From assembly GCA_023376005.1 (NCBI GenBank), contig CM042152.1, positions 85,947,856 to 86,011,855 of the forward strand: a stretch of 64,000 nt of DNA, written 5' to 3'. This stretch comes from Doryteuthis pealeii (lineage: Eukaryota; Mollusca; Cephalopoda; Myopsida; Loliginidae). Position numbers and translations under genes: made by a program. The notes beneath the pieces are model-generated. The model was given only the letters and a program-made list of their open reading frames with translations. It did no database searches and was not told the DNA's origin. Below, one piece after another: positions 1 to 9,633 of this stretch. How positions within the stretch are numbered: the stretch's first letter is position 1; each line of letters begins with the position of its first letter.

Positions 1-100
1 CTGAGATGGGTTTTTAATTATTATTCATTGTAGCTCCTGAAATCATACTTTACTTTTGGCTTTATAAAGCAGAATTTTGTATGTATTATTATTATAAACT

Positions 101-404
101 GTAAAATAATCATACTAAGTTCCAATTTCTGTAGAATTGGTAAGACAAGGCAACAAGTAGCTGTAACTTAATACAGATCTAACCTTGTTGCAATCCTACT
201 GCAGAATTCCAGAGTATTTATGAAGCCTTATAACATCATAGAAACCAAGCAGCCAATCAGGACTCAAGGAATGGAATTACCCAAATACATGAATGGACTA
301 TTCTTGAGTCCCATAAGTACCAGCTATCTTGGGCACTCGTTCAGTTGTGCTTAGCCAGTTGCTGTTGTTCAAACCAACAGTGTGCTGACTGACTGACTTC
401 AATA
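101..404 (+). repeat. Family D interspersed element, copy D1
   Basis: This ~300 bp element runs from TGTAAAATAATC to GACTTCAAT. It is flanked by a direct 6 bp repeat ATAAAC on both sides, read as its target-site duplication. It includes the family landmarks CAGCCAATCAGGACTC and a (GACT)n run before the end. It is the only D copy in the first 2.6 kb and lies outside the triplicated block. Family identity is not recognised. Confidence 0.85.
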
Positions 405-823
405 TAAACCAATCCATTCTGTAAATAATGTTTTACATGATAAATTTTATAAGTTATAAGAGACAATGGGAAGATAAAATAGTTTTATAAACTTTATAGA
501 TTTTATGAGAAATTAAGTTTATTTTGGCAACACTTGATAAATGATAATTTTCCTGATCTTGAAAAATTTCAAGAAAAAAAATTGGATCAGCTTAACAGAA
601 ACCCAAATCTGAAGATTTCAAGTTAAAATATTTAACACTAAGTTATTCTGATAAATATTTGAAGATCCCTAATAGTTGATAATATTTATTTGTAATTAAA
701 AATGTAATTTTGCTACTTATTCTCACCAACCTAATAATTTGTGACCCTAAATGATTTTGTACATCATGTTAAGAACTCAGTTCTTTTTTATGTCTATATG
801 TTGAGATCTTTAGATATAAGGCA
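405..823. other. AT-rich interval, nothing recognised
   Basis: About 420 bp of AT-rich sequence without an open frame of note, repeat landmark or hairpin that I can support. Confidence 0.6.
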
Positions 824-1134
824 TGTGTTAAATGCCCACTCTTATTTATAGACTCGGCGATAATCATGTGACCATATTCTTGGCCAATCACTGGCACTAC
901 TCTGCTGCTGATATTGTTATTTATACCGGCTGTTCTGGTCATACTTACTCATAACTATTACTTGAACCTTTGTGAACGACGGAACATAGGATTATATCAC
1001 TGGACCTTTGACACTACGTAGGATTCCATAACTCAGGACTTATTCACTTACCAAAGGATTCTATAGCCCAGGACTTACTTACTTTAAGTCCTTTTCAATT
1101 GGCCAAGGAAACTTAACACTATATTAAGTTAACA
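824..1134 (+). promoter_or_regulatory. Promoter-like or LTR-like segment
   Basis: The segment starts near TGTTAAATG and can be closed at TTAACA (1,129-1,134), an LTR-like TG...CA outline of about 310 bp. Inside are a CCAAT box (GGCCAATCAC, about 881-890) and, about 30 bp further, TATTTATACC. Two imperfect ~36 bp direct repeats (AGGATTC...AGGACTTA) follow at about 1,020-1,085. I found no matching target-site duplication, no primer-binding site and no second LTR, so this is a weak call. Confidence 0.3.
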
Positions 1135-1948
1135 TTTTTTATCCTTGTAAAATCTAAAATAACAAAACCAGCCGGTGTATCTATACATGATTTTCAAATG
1201 TTTACTATTGTAGATACAAAAGGGTAGAAAGAAAACTGAGTTTTATTTTCTTGACTTTGTTGTGTAGGGACTAGAACTTCCTGTGCCTTCAGGGACAGGA
1301 AGTAGTAAAGGTAACGTCCCTTGTCAGGTCGGGTGAAGAACCCTCTTTTATGGTTTGGCACCAACCAGGAAGCCTCGTAGAAACGAGCGCTCATCTCAGA
1401 CTTTGTGGCTGAAAGAACTTCCCCCTCAGTGAGGGAGTAATAACTGAAGACTCAACCTGATGCCCCCCGCCCTCAACGAGGGAGATATTCTGAATTGTAA
1501 GTACTGCCCCTAAGTACTTGTTTTATTGACTGTCGTTGAGTTTGTATGTAAATAAAATAGGTTAAAGGTACATGTGCTTTCCCTTTGTCTTTACATTCTG
1601 AAAACGTATATTGTGTTCTCTTTAGACTGTAGACAGCCTTTCCTACAGTTGTTTGTTCTTGATATCTAAAATGTCAGCCATCATTAAAACAAAGGTTGTA
1701 AGAGTTGTGACCTTGACTTAGGGTTTCAAATCAAAAACTGACAGTGATCAATGGGTCAACTTTTAACTTGTCTTTTGGAATAAAAAAAAAAAAATAAAAA
1801 AAATTTGTATGTTATAATGACTGTACTTTTTTTTTTAAGGAAAATAAATTGATTTACTATCTCTAAAGTAAAGTGTCCTTGTCTGACTTGAATTTTTAAC
1901 TTTGACATAAAATTAAGAAAAATATTTCCCCGACAACAAAAGAAAAAC
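1135..1948. other. Mixed-composition interval, no gene recognised
   Basis: The interval holds a GC-richer stretch (about 1,260-1,500) with short inverted motifs such as CTTCCTGTGCC and GGGACAGGAAG, then poly-A/T tracts. Frames here are short and unrecognised. The stretch may be a decayed mobile element, but nothing specific supports that. Confidence 0.4.
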
Positions 1949-1961
1949 AAGAGTTATGTGT

Positions 1962-2185
1962 AATAGAAATTTTTTTTGAAGGCAGTTGACAATGCAATAT
2001 ATGTTGAAAACTATGTTTATTTACCTTGATGGAATTTTATTCCGAAAATATTAAGTATGTTAAAAAAAGAAAAAAAAGGTAAATAAATATAGTTTTCAAC
2101 ATATATTGCATTGTCAACTGCCTTCAAAAAAAATTTCTATTACAATTACGCACATTTCTTCAAACACACTATAAAAAAAACCTTT
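1962..2185. mobile_element. Foldback element with 13 bp target-site duplication
   Basis: Two ~66 bp arms (about 1,962-2,026 and 2,080-2,144) are near-perfect reverse complements, including GAAGGCAGTTGACAATGCAA and its complement, around a ~53 bp loop. A further ~40 bp follows on the right. The unit is flanked by the identical 13-mer AAGAGTTATGTGT at 1,949-1,961 and 2,186-2,198, which I read as a target-site duplication of retroposition type. The duplicated target includes the ATG of the frame that follows at 2,193, so the element landed in or at the edge of that frame. Confidence 0.8.
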
Positions 2186-2192
2186 AAGAGTT

Positions 2193-2615
2193 ATGTGTGT
2201 CGAAATTGAAAGGCAGCCCTATGAACAAGTGGATTCCCAGCCCCCACAACCAAAGCGTGTCAGGATATGTTTGGCCTGTGCGACGGGGAAGAGTGTGGCG
2301 AGTGGCTATGGATATTCGAACTCGCTACCTCCTCGTAGCTGAGGTGCTGTTAGCAGAGACCAGGATGAAGTATATCGGAATTTGCATAAGCGCAGACAAC
2401 GAGCAGAAATAAGACGGACTGTCGCTGACATGGGGAGTGAGGAAGAACGTGTTTGGACGGCAAGTGAAATCTGACGACTGCTATTTGAAGCGAAAGTGGC
2501 GTGTTCAGTTGGGAAAGGAATTGCACTTCGTTTGCTGGAGAGACTTGCAAAGGATTGATATTATCTTGAATCTTTGGACCTTTCAAAAGATTATGTTAAT
2601 GAGATAATTGTCTAA
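2193..2615 (+). pseudogene. Possible decayed coding fragment (GC-richer frame with three TGA)
   Basis: One frame runs 141 codons from ATG 2,193 to TAA 2,613-2,615, broken only by TGA at 2,340-2,342, 2,472-2,474 and 2,556-2,558. Its composition is more protein-like than the surroundings: a Pro/Gln stretch, an ICLACA motif, then a basic stretch with KRRQRAEIRR. Before the foldback insertion at 1,962-2,185 the frame would have continued upstream with DNKRKTRV. The +1 frame (from 2,197) and the opposite strand (2,350-2,586) are also fairly open because GC is higher here, so the true frame is uncertain. I recognise no family. It could be an exon remnant, a fragment of a mobile-element protein, or chance. 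Confidence 0.35.
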
Positions 2616-3115
2616 TTGTAGAATTCCAAAAGTAGCATTCAAATATAAGAAAAATAATTGATAAAATCTTTTCAAAATAGTCAAATACCTTTTAATCGCT
2701 GTCATTAATTATTTTGGATTCCGATCATGTAAAATTTTTGTTTATATTAATAGTGAGAAACTGAGGAGGTAACCCAAAAGTTCAGGGAATGACTGTAAAA
2801 AATGACTCTCCTTTTGGTAGGGCTTAGAATACACTGACCAAAAAAGGGTGTCCTGGCTATGACATTAGTAATGGAAAAGGTCGATTCCATTTGTATAATG
2901 TTCAAATTACCCAAACCTTTCGATGCCATATCTAATATATTTAAAGGTGGAAACTCTTGTTTTGATAAATCAAAGAGATATTTATTTCAAACTGGTATCA
3001 AAAGCCACATCTCTGACTGGCAAAAAAATTCCTATTGATGACAAACATCCATTCACAGAAATTATGAAAATATTGAATCAGAATGCACAGTCTAAATAGG
3101 ACATTATATAACCAT
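2616..3115. other. AT-rich interval, nothing recognised
   Basis: No supported feature. From about 2,655 onward the sequence is repeated, noisily, from 36,420, so the contig after the gap starts inside this interval's duplicate. Confidence 0.6.
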
Positions 3116-3419
3116 GTTATTTCTAGTAACACAACACAAAAGAGAAACAATGTTATTTCCAGTAACAACCAAGAGTAGAAAGAAGGTTTTCCAGTAGAGA
3201 AGGTTATTTCCAGTAGACAGAACAAGATAGAAAGAAGGTTATTTCCAGTAACACAGCACAAGAGAGAACCAAGGTTATTTCCAGTAACAGAGCACAAGAC
3301 AGAACCAAGGTTATTTCCAGTAACACAGCACAAGACAGAACCAAGGTTATTTCCAGTAACACAGCACAAGACAGAACCAAGGTTATTTCCAGTAACACAG
3401 CACAAGAGAGAAACAAGGT
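3116..3419. repeat. Minisatellite, 36 bp unit
   Basis: About nine tandem units begin GTTATTTCCAGTAACACAGC and end ACAAGACAGAACCAAG. The unit is 36 bp, and the left-hand units are shortened or diverged. Because 36 is a multiple of three, the array stays open in two minus-strand frames and yields a spurious 12-residue protein repeat. The copy 3 counterpart at about 37,010-37,420 is heavily disrupted. Confidence 0.9.
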
Positions 3420-3587
3420 TTACTTTTAAAAAAATGGAGAATAGTGTCAGTCTGACAAAATCTTGTACATTTTCCAATTTTAAAAAGAAATATTTGGTAA
3501 TTGTTTAAAATCTCAGAAAAAAAAAATGGTAGCGAACAGTAATGAAAGAATAACAAAGTGGGAAAAGAATTTGAACTGCAATTTGAT

Positions 3588-3828
3588 TTGTATTATTTAG
3601 ATTTTTTAGGCTGTTGTTTTCATCTTATATACAGAATGCTTTGGCCAATCTGCTCTCTGACCTTCTTCAGGTATTTCTTGTTGAACTCCAGAACCTTCTT
3701 TTGAAGATGGCTGGAAGGCACATCAATCAAAATATTGTCTATATAACAATAAAAATGAGGACAACAATCTTCAAAATCTAAATAATACAAATTATCAAGC
3801 CTCATCTAAAAAATTCACACAAATAATA
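3588..3828. mobile_element. Family G inverted-repeat retroposon, copy G0 (diverged)
   Basis: The element runs from TTGTATTATTTAGATT to ATTCACACAAATAATA. It is flanked by the identical 11-mer TGCAATTTGAT at 3,577-3,587 and 3,829-3,839. The ends are inverted repeats related to those of G1 (6,239), but the left terminus has decayed. It keeps the family internal motif GACCTTCTTCAGG and the right tail ATTATCAAGCCTCATCTAAA. The copy 3 counterpart lies near 37,620-37,910. Confidence 0.8.
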
Positions 3829-3839
3829 TGCAATTTGAT

Positions 3840-4948
3840 GTTTTTGTTTGTAAACCGTTTATTTTTTATTCGTTTACAGAAGAAAATAAACAACTGTTGT
3901 GTTAAAACTACTAAAAATAATTGTATGATTTTACTTGATTAGACTAGGTATTGCAGAATACAAGGTAAATGGGCTTAATATATACATTTTTTTTTCAAAT
4001 CGAACCCCACTGACAAAGAAGCAAAAAACATTCCAATTTTAAAAATCAAAACAAATCTCTGTTTGTGTTGATATTGAGAAGATAGTTAAAAATTTAAAAA
4101 ACAAAAAAACAACCTTCAAATCTTAAAATGATGCAATGTTCGATTTCTTACTTGAGTTGTTTGTAACAGACATAACTAATTTTCTCCAAGTTAACAAACA
4201 GAAGGAAAATATTTTTCTTTTTCTAGCTGGGTGGGATAAAAATTGATTTTCTGGGTAATGTTGCAAATTAATATTTTGCTTTTCATTTAAGAGAGAAAAT
4301 GCAGTCAAATACTAATTTTACAGAAATATCCTGAAGCAAATTTTAAGTGAATATTTTGCAAAGAGATGAGCAAAGAAAGCAAAAGTTTATTTATCCCCAC
4401 CATCCCTTCTGGCAAGGCAGACAAAAAATAGAGAAAATATTTTCTAAATTATAATGATGAATACTTTTCTTTTTGTTTGTTTGTTGAAACTGTGAGATGA
4501 AATAGTTTGATTATTAACTATTTCTCACTGTTTTTCCTCGATTTTTCTACTTTTTATCACAATGCTTTTAAGCTGATCCATTTTTGGGTCATTGAAGAAG
4601 AGGCAGTAAGAATTGATGAGTTAAGCCACAGGCTTTTGTTAGCAGAGAAGAAAACAACAACAACAACAAATTACTAATTTGTAAACCACTTAGCTTTCAG
4701 TCATTAATTTTTGCTCATTATTCTTTTGCATTTTCTATGCAGGAAAATAATTATTCATTTCTGTTGCTTCACGCTTTACTTATCTAATATGAGTTTCATC
4801 TCACTGTTTCTCTTTTAGGAATAGTCATGCACTAAAATCTTGAAATGATTATATTTTAATATTGGTAGGTTGATCCCAAAATCTATATCACTGGGATTCT
4901 ATATGGACATCTTCAAGGCAAGACACTTTGTCAGACTTAGAATACACC
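3840..4948. other. AT-rich interval, nothing recognised
   Basis: About 1.1 kb of AT-rich sequence with poly-A/T tracts and a short (CAA)n run near 4,655. No frame, hairpin or repeat landmark that I can support. The right arm of the inverted repeat ends opposite about 4,815 within this interval. Confidence 0.6.
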
Positions 4949-4950
4949 AG

Positions 4951-5395
4951 GTCCGGATTAGCTCAGTTGGTAGAGCGTTTGGCTAGAAACCACAAGGTTC
5001 CAAGTTCGATACCGGCCCTCGCCAATTCAGCGTATGAGTAGCACAGGGATCTGTGCGGTAAAGTAAGGAGCTGATGGTAGGTGTGTGCTCCACCTCAGAC
5101 GCCAAAAACACTCTCCTTGGTCTAGCGCTAATGAAAAGGAGATAAACTCCCTTGCTGATTGGCTAATACTGACTTTAGGCCACCCTGACGACTTTACTTT
5201 ATACCCTGTAGAGGGGGGTAATGCACCCCTCCCCCAAGCAGTGTCCTGGGAATGACACTAAACTATATCTGATAGTGAGGCTCCAGTTCTAGAGATCTGC
5301 AAAGTATAGAATACCCCTTCATCGTCATTACTCTGACTCTGACCGGAGTGGTAGTACCTGTTAGCGTCCCATCTATGGGTCAAATACATGTTTCA
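4951..5395 (+). mobile_element. SINE A1: tRNA-derived head plus element-B-type tail
   Basis: The head (4,951-5,023) resembles a tRNA: an A box TAGCTCAGTTGG at 4,959-4,970 and a B box AGTTCGATACC at 5,003-5,013. It is followed by the body shared by all A copies (GAGTAGCACAGGGATCTGTG, then GATGGTAGGTGTG). Unlike A2-A4, this copy continues through a G/C-rich hairpin (5,211-5,237) into about 130 bp (from TAAACTATATCTGATAGTGA to CCCATCTATGGGTCAAATA) that matches the 3' part of element B at 62,144. SINEs are transcribed by RNA polymerase III and copied by LINE enzymes. The chimeric build is seen directly; its origin is inferred. Confidence 0.9.
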
Positions 5396-5885
5396 AAATT
5401 ATTTGTATCAGACAGAACTGTGTGCAAAAAATAATTTTAAGAAACAACAATACAAAAAAATGTAAATATAAAATAAATGTCATTTCCTAGATTGCTTGAC
5501 ACCGTTAAAATCCACCAATCAATCAAGGACAGGAGTTGGATGTTTACTTCACAGTATCTACCTCTTTTCCAGTTAATAGGTGACACATCATATTGGGTTA
5601 CATAGTATTGTATGGTCTTATTGTTGAAGAGATTATTGGAATTGTATGTTGGATCCTTCATGGTATCTCTAGGGAAAGGTAAGGGATTATTTAGTAATGC
5701 CCATTTCCTCTCCCAGTAATGACATACTATTTGGTTACAGGGAATCAACCAATGACTGAGAATATAATCTTAGAGATCATCACAATGTCATATTGTATCT
5801 TTCACAGCATCTCCTGGGTAGAGAAAAAAAAGATTAACTTTGACCAATCTCCTATTCAAGTAACAAGAGACAACCAGTACTGCGT

Positions 5886-6516
5886 TGTAGAGATTTGTAT
5901 AGACTGATCAGTATTCAACTGTGTTGCAATTTGAATCTGCTTCTGAGAATCCAGACTTGGTAAAGGTTCAAATAGCAGGTTGGGCTATTCTACTATGTGG
6001 CATGATCAAGTCTATTTCCAGGATTTTGATAGGCTGGTGGTTTTAGTGTGGACATTTTTATCCATACATTCCTCTGTATGAGTAGGATGTGACACAAGGT
6101 CAATTTCTTAAGCAGAGTTTAAAAGGTTTGACCATGTTCTGTCAGTTGCTACAGAGTGTATTTGGTTATGGTGTCTTTTTTTTGTCTAGTGACTGGATGA
6201 TAGTCACAGCCTTCCTGTGAAGATGAGTATGATGTTCAGTATTATTTGGATTATTCGGACTGTTGTCCTCATCTTTATTGTTATTTGTACAACATTTCAG
6301 CTGATGTACTCTCTGGCCTTCTTCAGGTATTTCTTGTCAGATTCAGGAACCTTCTTTTTGAATCGGAACTTACTTGTCATTATTGGGAACCTTCTTGGAC
6401 ATATAGCATAGTGGATAACAATAAAGATGAGGTCAATAATCCGAATAATCCAAATAATACTAATTATCAAGCCTCATCTAAAAAATTCAGAGAAATAGTA
6501 TGATGTTCATTCTACA
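5886..6516 (+). repeat. Family F element, copy F1, interrupted by G1
   Basis: The outer ends are TGTAGAGATTTG and TTCTACA, a short TGTAGA/TCTACA inverted terminus. Sequence 6,239-6,509 is a G element plus its duplicated target. Without it, F1 is about 360 bp and aligns with F2 (18,578-18,870). Flanks TGCGT and TGCAT suggest a 5-6 bp duplication with one difference. Landmarks are GAATCCAGACTTGGTAAA and CACAGCCTTCCTGTGAAGAT. Confidence 0.75.
6239..6496. mobile_element. Family G inverted-repeat retroposon, copy G1
   Basis: Terminal inverted repeats of 46 bp (6,239-6,284 and 6,415-6,460) begin GTATTATTTGGATTATTCGG and differ at few positions. A 36 bp tail ending TTCAGAGAAAT lies outside the right arm. 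The element is flanked by the identical 13-mer AGTATGATGTTCA at 6,226-6,238 and 6,497-6,509, and removing it plus one repeat restores the end of F1. The internal part, read on the minus strand, holds CTGAAGAAGGCC and AGCTGAAA, shared with G2. Size is 258 bp, with no coding capacity. Confidence 0.88.
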
Positions 6517-7344
6517 TGCATGACATGGTATCAGTAGCAAGAAGAATTCCTGCTCTGAATGCAGTGTTCCTGTTGTACCGGCCAAAAATTACACGGTTCT
6601 CACTATAAATTGTGAGACACCGAGTGAAAAGGTTATTGTTAAAACGTTTAAAATAGCTAGCCGTTTTATTTTAATGTATATTTAAATACACTTGTCTCAT
6701 TTTAATCCTAATGAATTTGATTTTTTTTTTACTGTTGAATTAACATCACAACAGTTTCCAATCAACCTTTATAACATATCAATAATAAGACCCTTGCCTT
6801 GTCATCTACTGATGGAACAGTACATGAAAAGTAGGTTCATAACTTTCCCAGACCAATCAGTATTTTTGTACAGGATTTGATCTCCATTAGATAATTCTAA
6901 TTTCCATACCAATAACTATTACCTCTACCATATATTATATATCTTTCTTTCTGTTATCATTGAAATGTTTGATTTAATAAAGATAGATTGCATAAAACAT
7001 ATAAGATGCCTCATCCATTACCCACTGAATCATATTTGTTTATTTTTTATATTTTGTGCAAGGATCCTATTACATGACTAAGAAACTGTTTTGGTCATGA
7101 AATCTTTGATTGAATCAGGCAAGAAAAATGGCTGGAGGCTTTAACACATCTATATTACGTTTTGGAAAGTGTTTTTTTTTCTTAAGGAAATTCAAATTGA
7201 TCATGATAAACATCAGGTGATATAACACGTAAACACTAAATCAAAAATGAAACAGGAAAAAATATAAAATTTGTGAGAAATTTAATGCACTAAATAAAGA
7301 ATTTGTTTTGTGAATGCTTTCTGCAATATTGCCTCAACAAGAAA
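6517..7344. other. AT-rich interval with copy-specific sequence
   Basis: Sequence 6,571-6,756 is not found at the equivalent place in copies 2 and 3, which join GTGTTCC directly to an AATCAAC-type sequence. In exchange, copy 2 carries about 390 bp (34,135-34,525) that copy 1 lacks. The rest is AT-rich with no gene recognised. Confidence 0.6.
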
Positions 7345-7345
7345 C

Positions 7346-7395
<50 letters not shown>
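7345..7395. repeat. (TG)n(TA)n microsatellite
   Basis: A short TG run passes into a (TA) run of about 20 dinucleotides. Similar (TA)n tracts occur at 9,124-9,155, 9,561-9,617, 13,004-13,030 and 13,298-13,337. Their mirror copies lie at 33,520-33,557, 31,690-31,728, 31,229-31,280, 27,791-27,829 and 27,473-27,521. Confidence 0.95.
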
Positions 7396-7399
<4 letters not shown>

Positions 7400-7453
7400 A
7401 GTAAACAAACAGACGATGTGTTTTGATATGGCTTTTTTAGCCGACAATTTTTG

Positions 7454-7525
7454 GGAGAATATGTGCTTAATTGAAGTCGTAATTTTCAAAAATTAGGTAC
7501 AACTTCAATTAAGCACATATTCTCC
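7454..7525. repeat. Perfect 24 bp stem hairpin
   Basis: GGAGAATATGTGCTTAATTG begins the left arm (7,454-7,477), and the right arm (7,502-7,525) is its exact complement around a 24-base loop. It lies between TA tracts. In copy 2 (about 33,391-33,465) the stem is 29 bp because both arms extend. It is possibly a miniature foldback; no target duplication is definable within the TA tract. Confidence 0.85.
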
Positions 7526-7560
7526 TAATATATATATATATATATAAACACACACACAGT

Positions 7561-7800
7561 CTTCTGCAAGAGTAGGATGTAACACCAGGTCAATTTCTTA
7601 AGCGGAGCTTAACAATTTTGAATTCAGAGTTTTCCTTCTCCGAGACTGGTTGCCTAATCAGAGTTAAAGAACCCATTCTGCCCTACTATTTACCCATAGC
7701 TGGAGGGAGAATAGTTAGATGTATATCTTTCCCACTGGTATTAGTGCTATGTGAAATGCAAACAGCTTTCTACAGGATTTGAACTCTGGTCCATTTCCTA
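7561..7800 (-). mobile_element. SINE C, copy C1 (head deleted)
   Basis: On the minus strand it reads GGAAATGGACC, then the B-box-like AGAGTTCAAATCCTG, the shared body, and a tail near CACATCCTACTC. The tRNA-like 5' head is missing here but present in copy 2 (33,071-33,335). The missing ~45 bp lie between TTTCCTA and TATCAAT, where CTA could have served as a microhomology. Confidence 0.8.
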
Positions 7801-7850
7801 TCAATGGATAAATATATGCAAAGGAAAATAATTATAGAATTATACACTTT

Positions 7851-8147
7851 ATTGAAGTCAGTCAGTCAGTTTACTATTGGTTTGAACCATGTGACTGGCC
7901 AAGCACAACTGAACCAGTGTCAAGACAACTGGTACTTATGGGAATTCAGAGCAGTCCACTCATGCATTTGGGTGATTCCATTCCCTGAGTCCTGATTGGC
8001 TGCTTGGTTTGTATGATCCTCTGAGGCTCCATAAATCCTGCCATTTTGCAGTAGTCTTAGCAGCAAACCAGAATCGTATTTCAGTTACGACTGCTTGCTG
8101 TCTTGTCTTGCCAATTCGACGGTAATTGGACTTAGTATTATTCTACA
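7851..8147 (-). repeat. Family D element, copy D2
   Basis: Read left to right it runs ATTGAAGTCAGTCAG ... ATTATTCTACA. The flanks CACTTT and CACTTG agree at five of six positions, as expected of a 6 bp target duplication. In this reading direction an inverted CCAAT box (GATTGGCTGC, 7,994-8,003) lies about 35 bp before a TATA-like CATAAATCC (8,030-8,038), a promoter-like core seen in every D copy. No coding capacity. Confidence 0.88.
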
Positions 8148-9119
8148 CACTTGATGATGCAATACCCCCCACCCTAATTATAATGTTTTGGGGATAAAAT
8201 TCTTTTTTTTTTTTTTAAATTTCCATTTGCCTTTTCATTTCCCAGTTTCTTTATCCTTTGTCTATATTCATTGTTTTTGTTTTTTTCTCTTTCATCTTTT
8301 GTTTCGAAAATTTTGATTTTATTATCTCTCTTTGTTTTTGAATATCTTTGGCCATTCCAATATGAAATAAAGTTAAGTCTTCGTATTTTCTTGATTTTAA
8401 TTTCATGTCGTGACTTTAACAAATTCAGTTTTGTTACACGATTTAAAAAAATATAGAACTGGAATTAAATGATTCTAATGTAAGATATTATTGATTTTTC
8501 AACAGAATTAAATATACTCACATAGTTATAGATGTAAAATACATAATTAGAGTTCTGTATATACATCTAATATATTAGTGTATCAATGTTCTTTTAGAAT
8601 ATCATAATCCTATTTAGAATTAATTCAGATCCGTGCTTAAAGCTTACGTCTTACCCTGATTATTACCGTCATAAATTTTAGAAGATCATATTTGATATCT
8701 TATAGCAGAGACTTTTTACTCCCCAAAAATGACTGTAAAAATCTCCCTGCTTACTACAATATGAAAATCAACTGTTCATTAAGTCAACAGTAAACGTTTT
8801 CCAACTACGGACTATAATCAATAGGTTTTAATCTTCCCTGTTGAAATGTGAAGCTTTTTCTTTCTTCCCCAGGTGGCCTCTATATCATCAGATCTATAAT
8901 ATATAGATGATGTGATGGTGAGGCTGATCTTTAAGCTAATAGTTGGCCTTTTACTCCAAGAGATAACCTGGATTTTCTCTGCAGCTTTTCTATCCCTGTG
9001 TCATGAAATATACCATCAAGTATGCTATCTATAAATATTTTATGAAAACTTGTGTTATCGTGGCAAAAAGAACACTTGCAAATATAATTGATTAACATCT
9101 AGCAATAGTTCTTTCTCTC

Positions 9120-9158
<39 letters not shown>

Positions 9159-9430
9159 AATAACTTATTGGTAAATCCTCGTGGTGAGAAAAAACCAGCA
9201 AATAGTTTGATTGTAAAAATATACTACCAAACATCAACCGGGGAGAAAAAAAATTTTTTAGAAAAAAGAAAAGACCAAGATAATCGCACCAACAAAAAAT
9301 AATCTATTGGTACAATATTTTAGCCAAAAGAAAAAACAATATATATATATAAGATATATATATATATACATATAAAACCGCCAGGAGACTAAAGCTAATA
9401 AGTAAAAAGTGCTCAATACCTAAGTATAGA
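8148..9430. other. AT-rich interval with TA tracts, nothing recognised
   Basis: T-rich and A-rich sequence; frames of 60-80 codons at 8,174-8,456 are low-complexity. It contains TA microsatellites and a short imperfect hairpin near 8,885-8,915. I see no gene. Confidence 0.6.
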
Positions 9431-9441
9431 AAATAATAAAG

Positions 9442-9511
9442 ATAAATCTAATGAGTCAGATGAACCTACTAAAAGTTTCGCGAGTAGGTTCGTCTGACTC
9501 ATTAGATTTAT
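9442..9511. repeat. 28 bp stem hairpin
   Basis: The left arm (9,442-9,469) includes AAATCTAATGAGTCAGATGA. The right arm (9,484-9,511) is its complement with one difference, around a 14-base loop AAAAGTTTCGCG-type. It abuts a TA tract. The mirror copy is at about 31,340-31,409. The copy 3 counterpart near 46,430-46,510 is degraded. Confidence 0.85.
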
Positions 9512-9568
9512 ATATATATATATATATATCATGATGTGTGTGTCTGAAAAACATAAAGTATCTATCTA

Positions 9569-9622
<54 letters not shown>

Positions 9623-9633
9623 ATAAAGTGTGG

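Noticed and set aside
1300..1385. LTR-retroelement primer-binding site (minus strand TGGTGCCAAACC)
   Set aside because: There is no LTR terminus immediately beside it, no polypurine tract and no gag/pol frame.
3116..3419. CRISPR-like array
   Set aside because: The units are contiguous tandem repeats without unique spacers, in a eukaryotic repeat landscape.
3204..3477. Protein with 12-residue repeats on the minus strand
   Set aside because: It is the translation of a 36 bp minisatellite. Two overlapping frames are equally open and the copy 3 version is destroyed.
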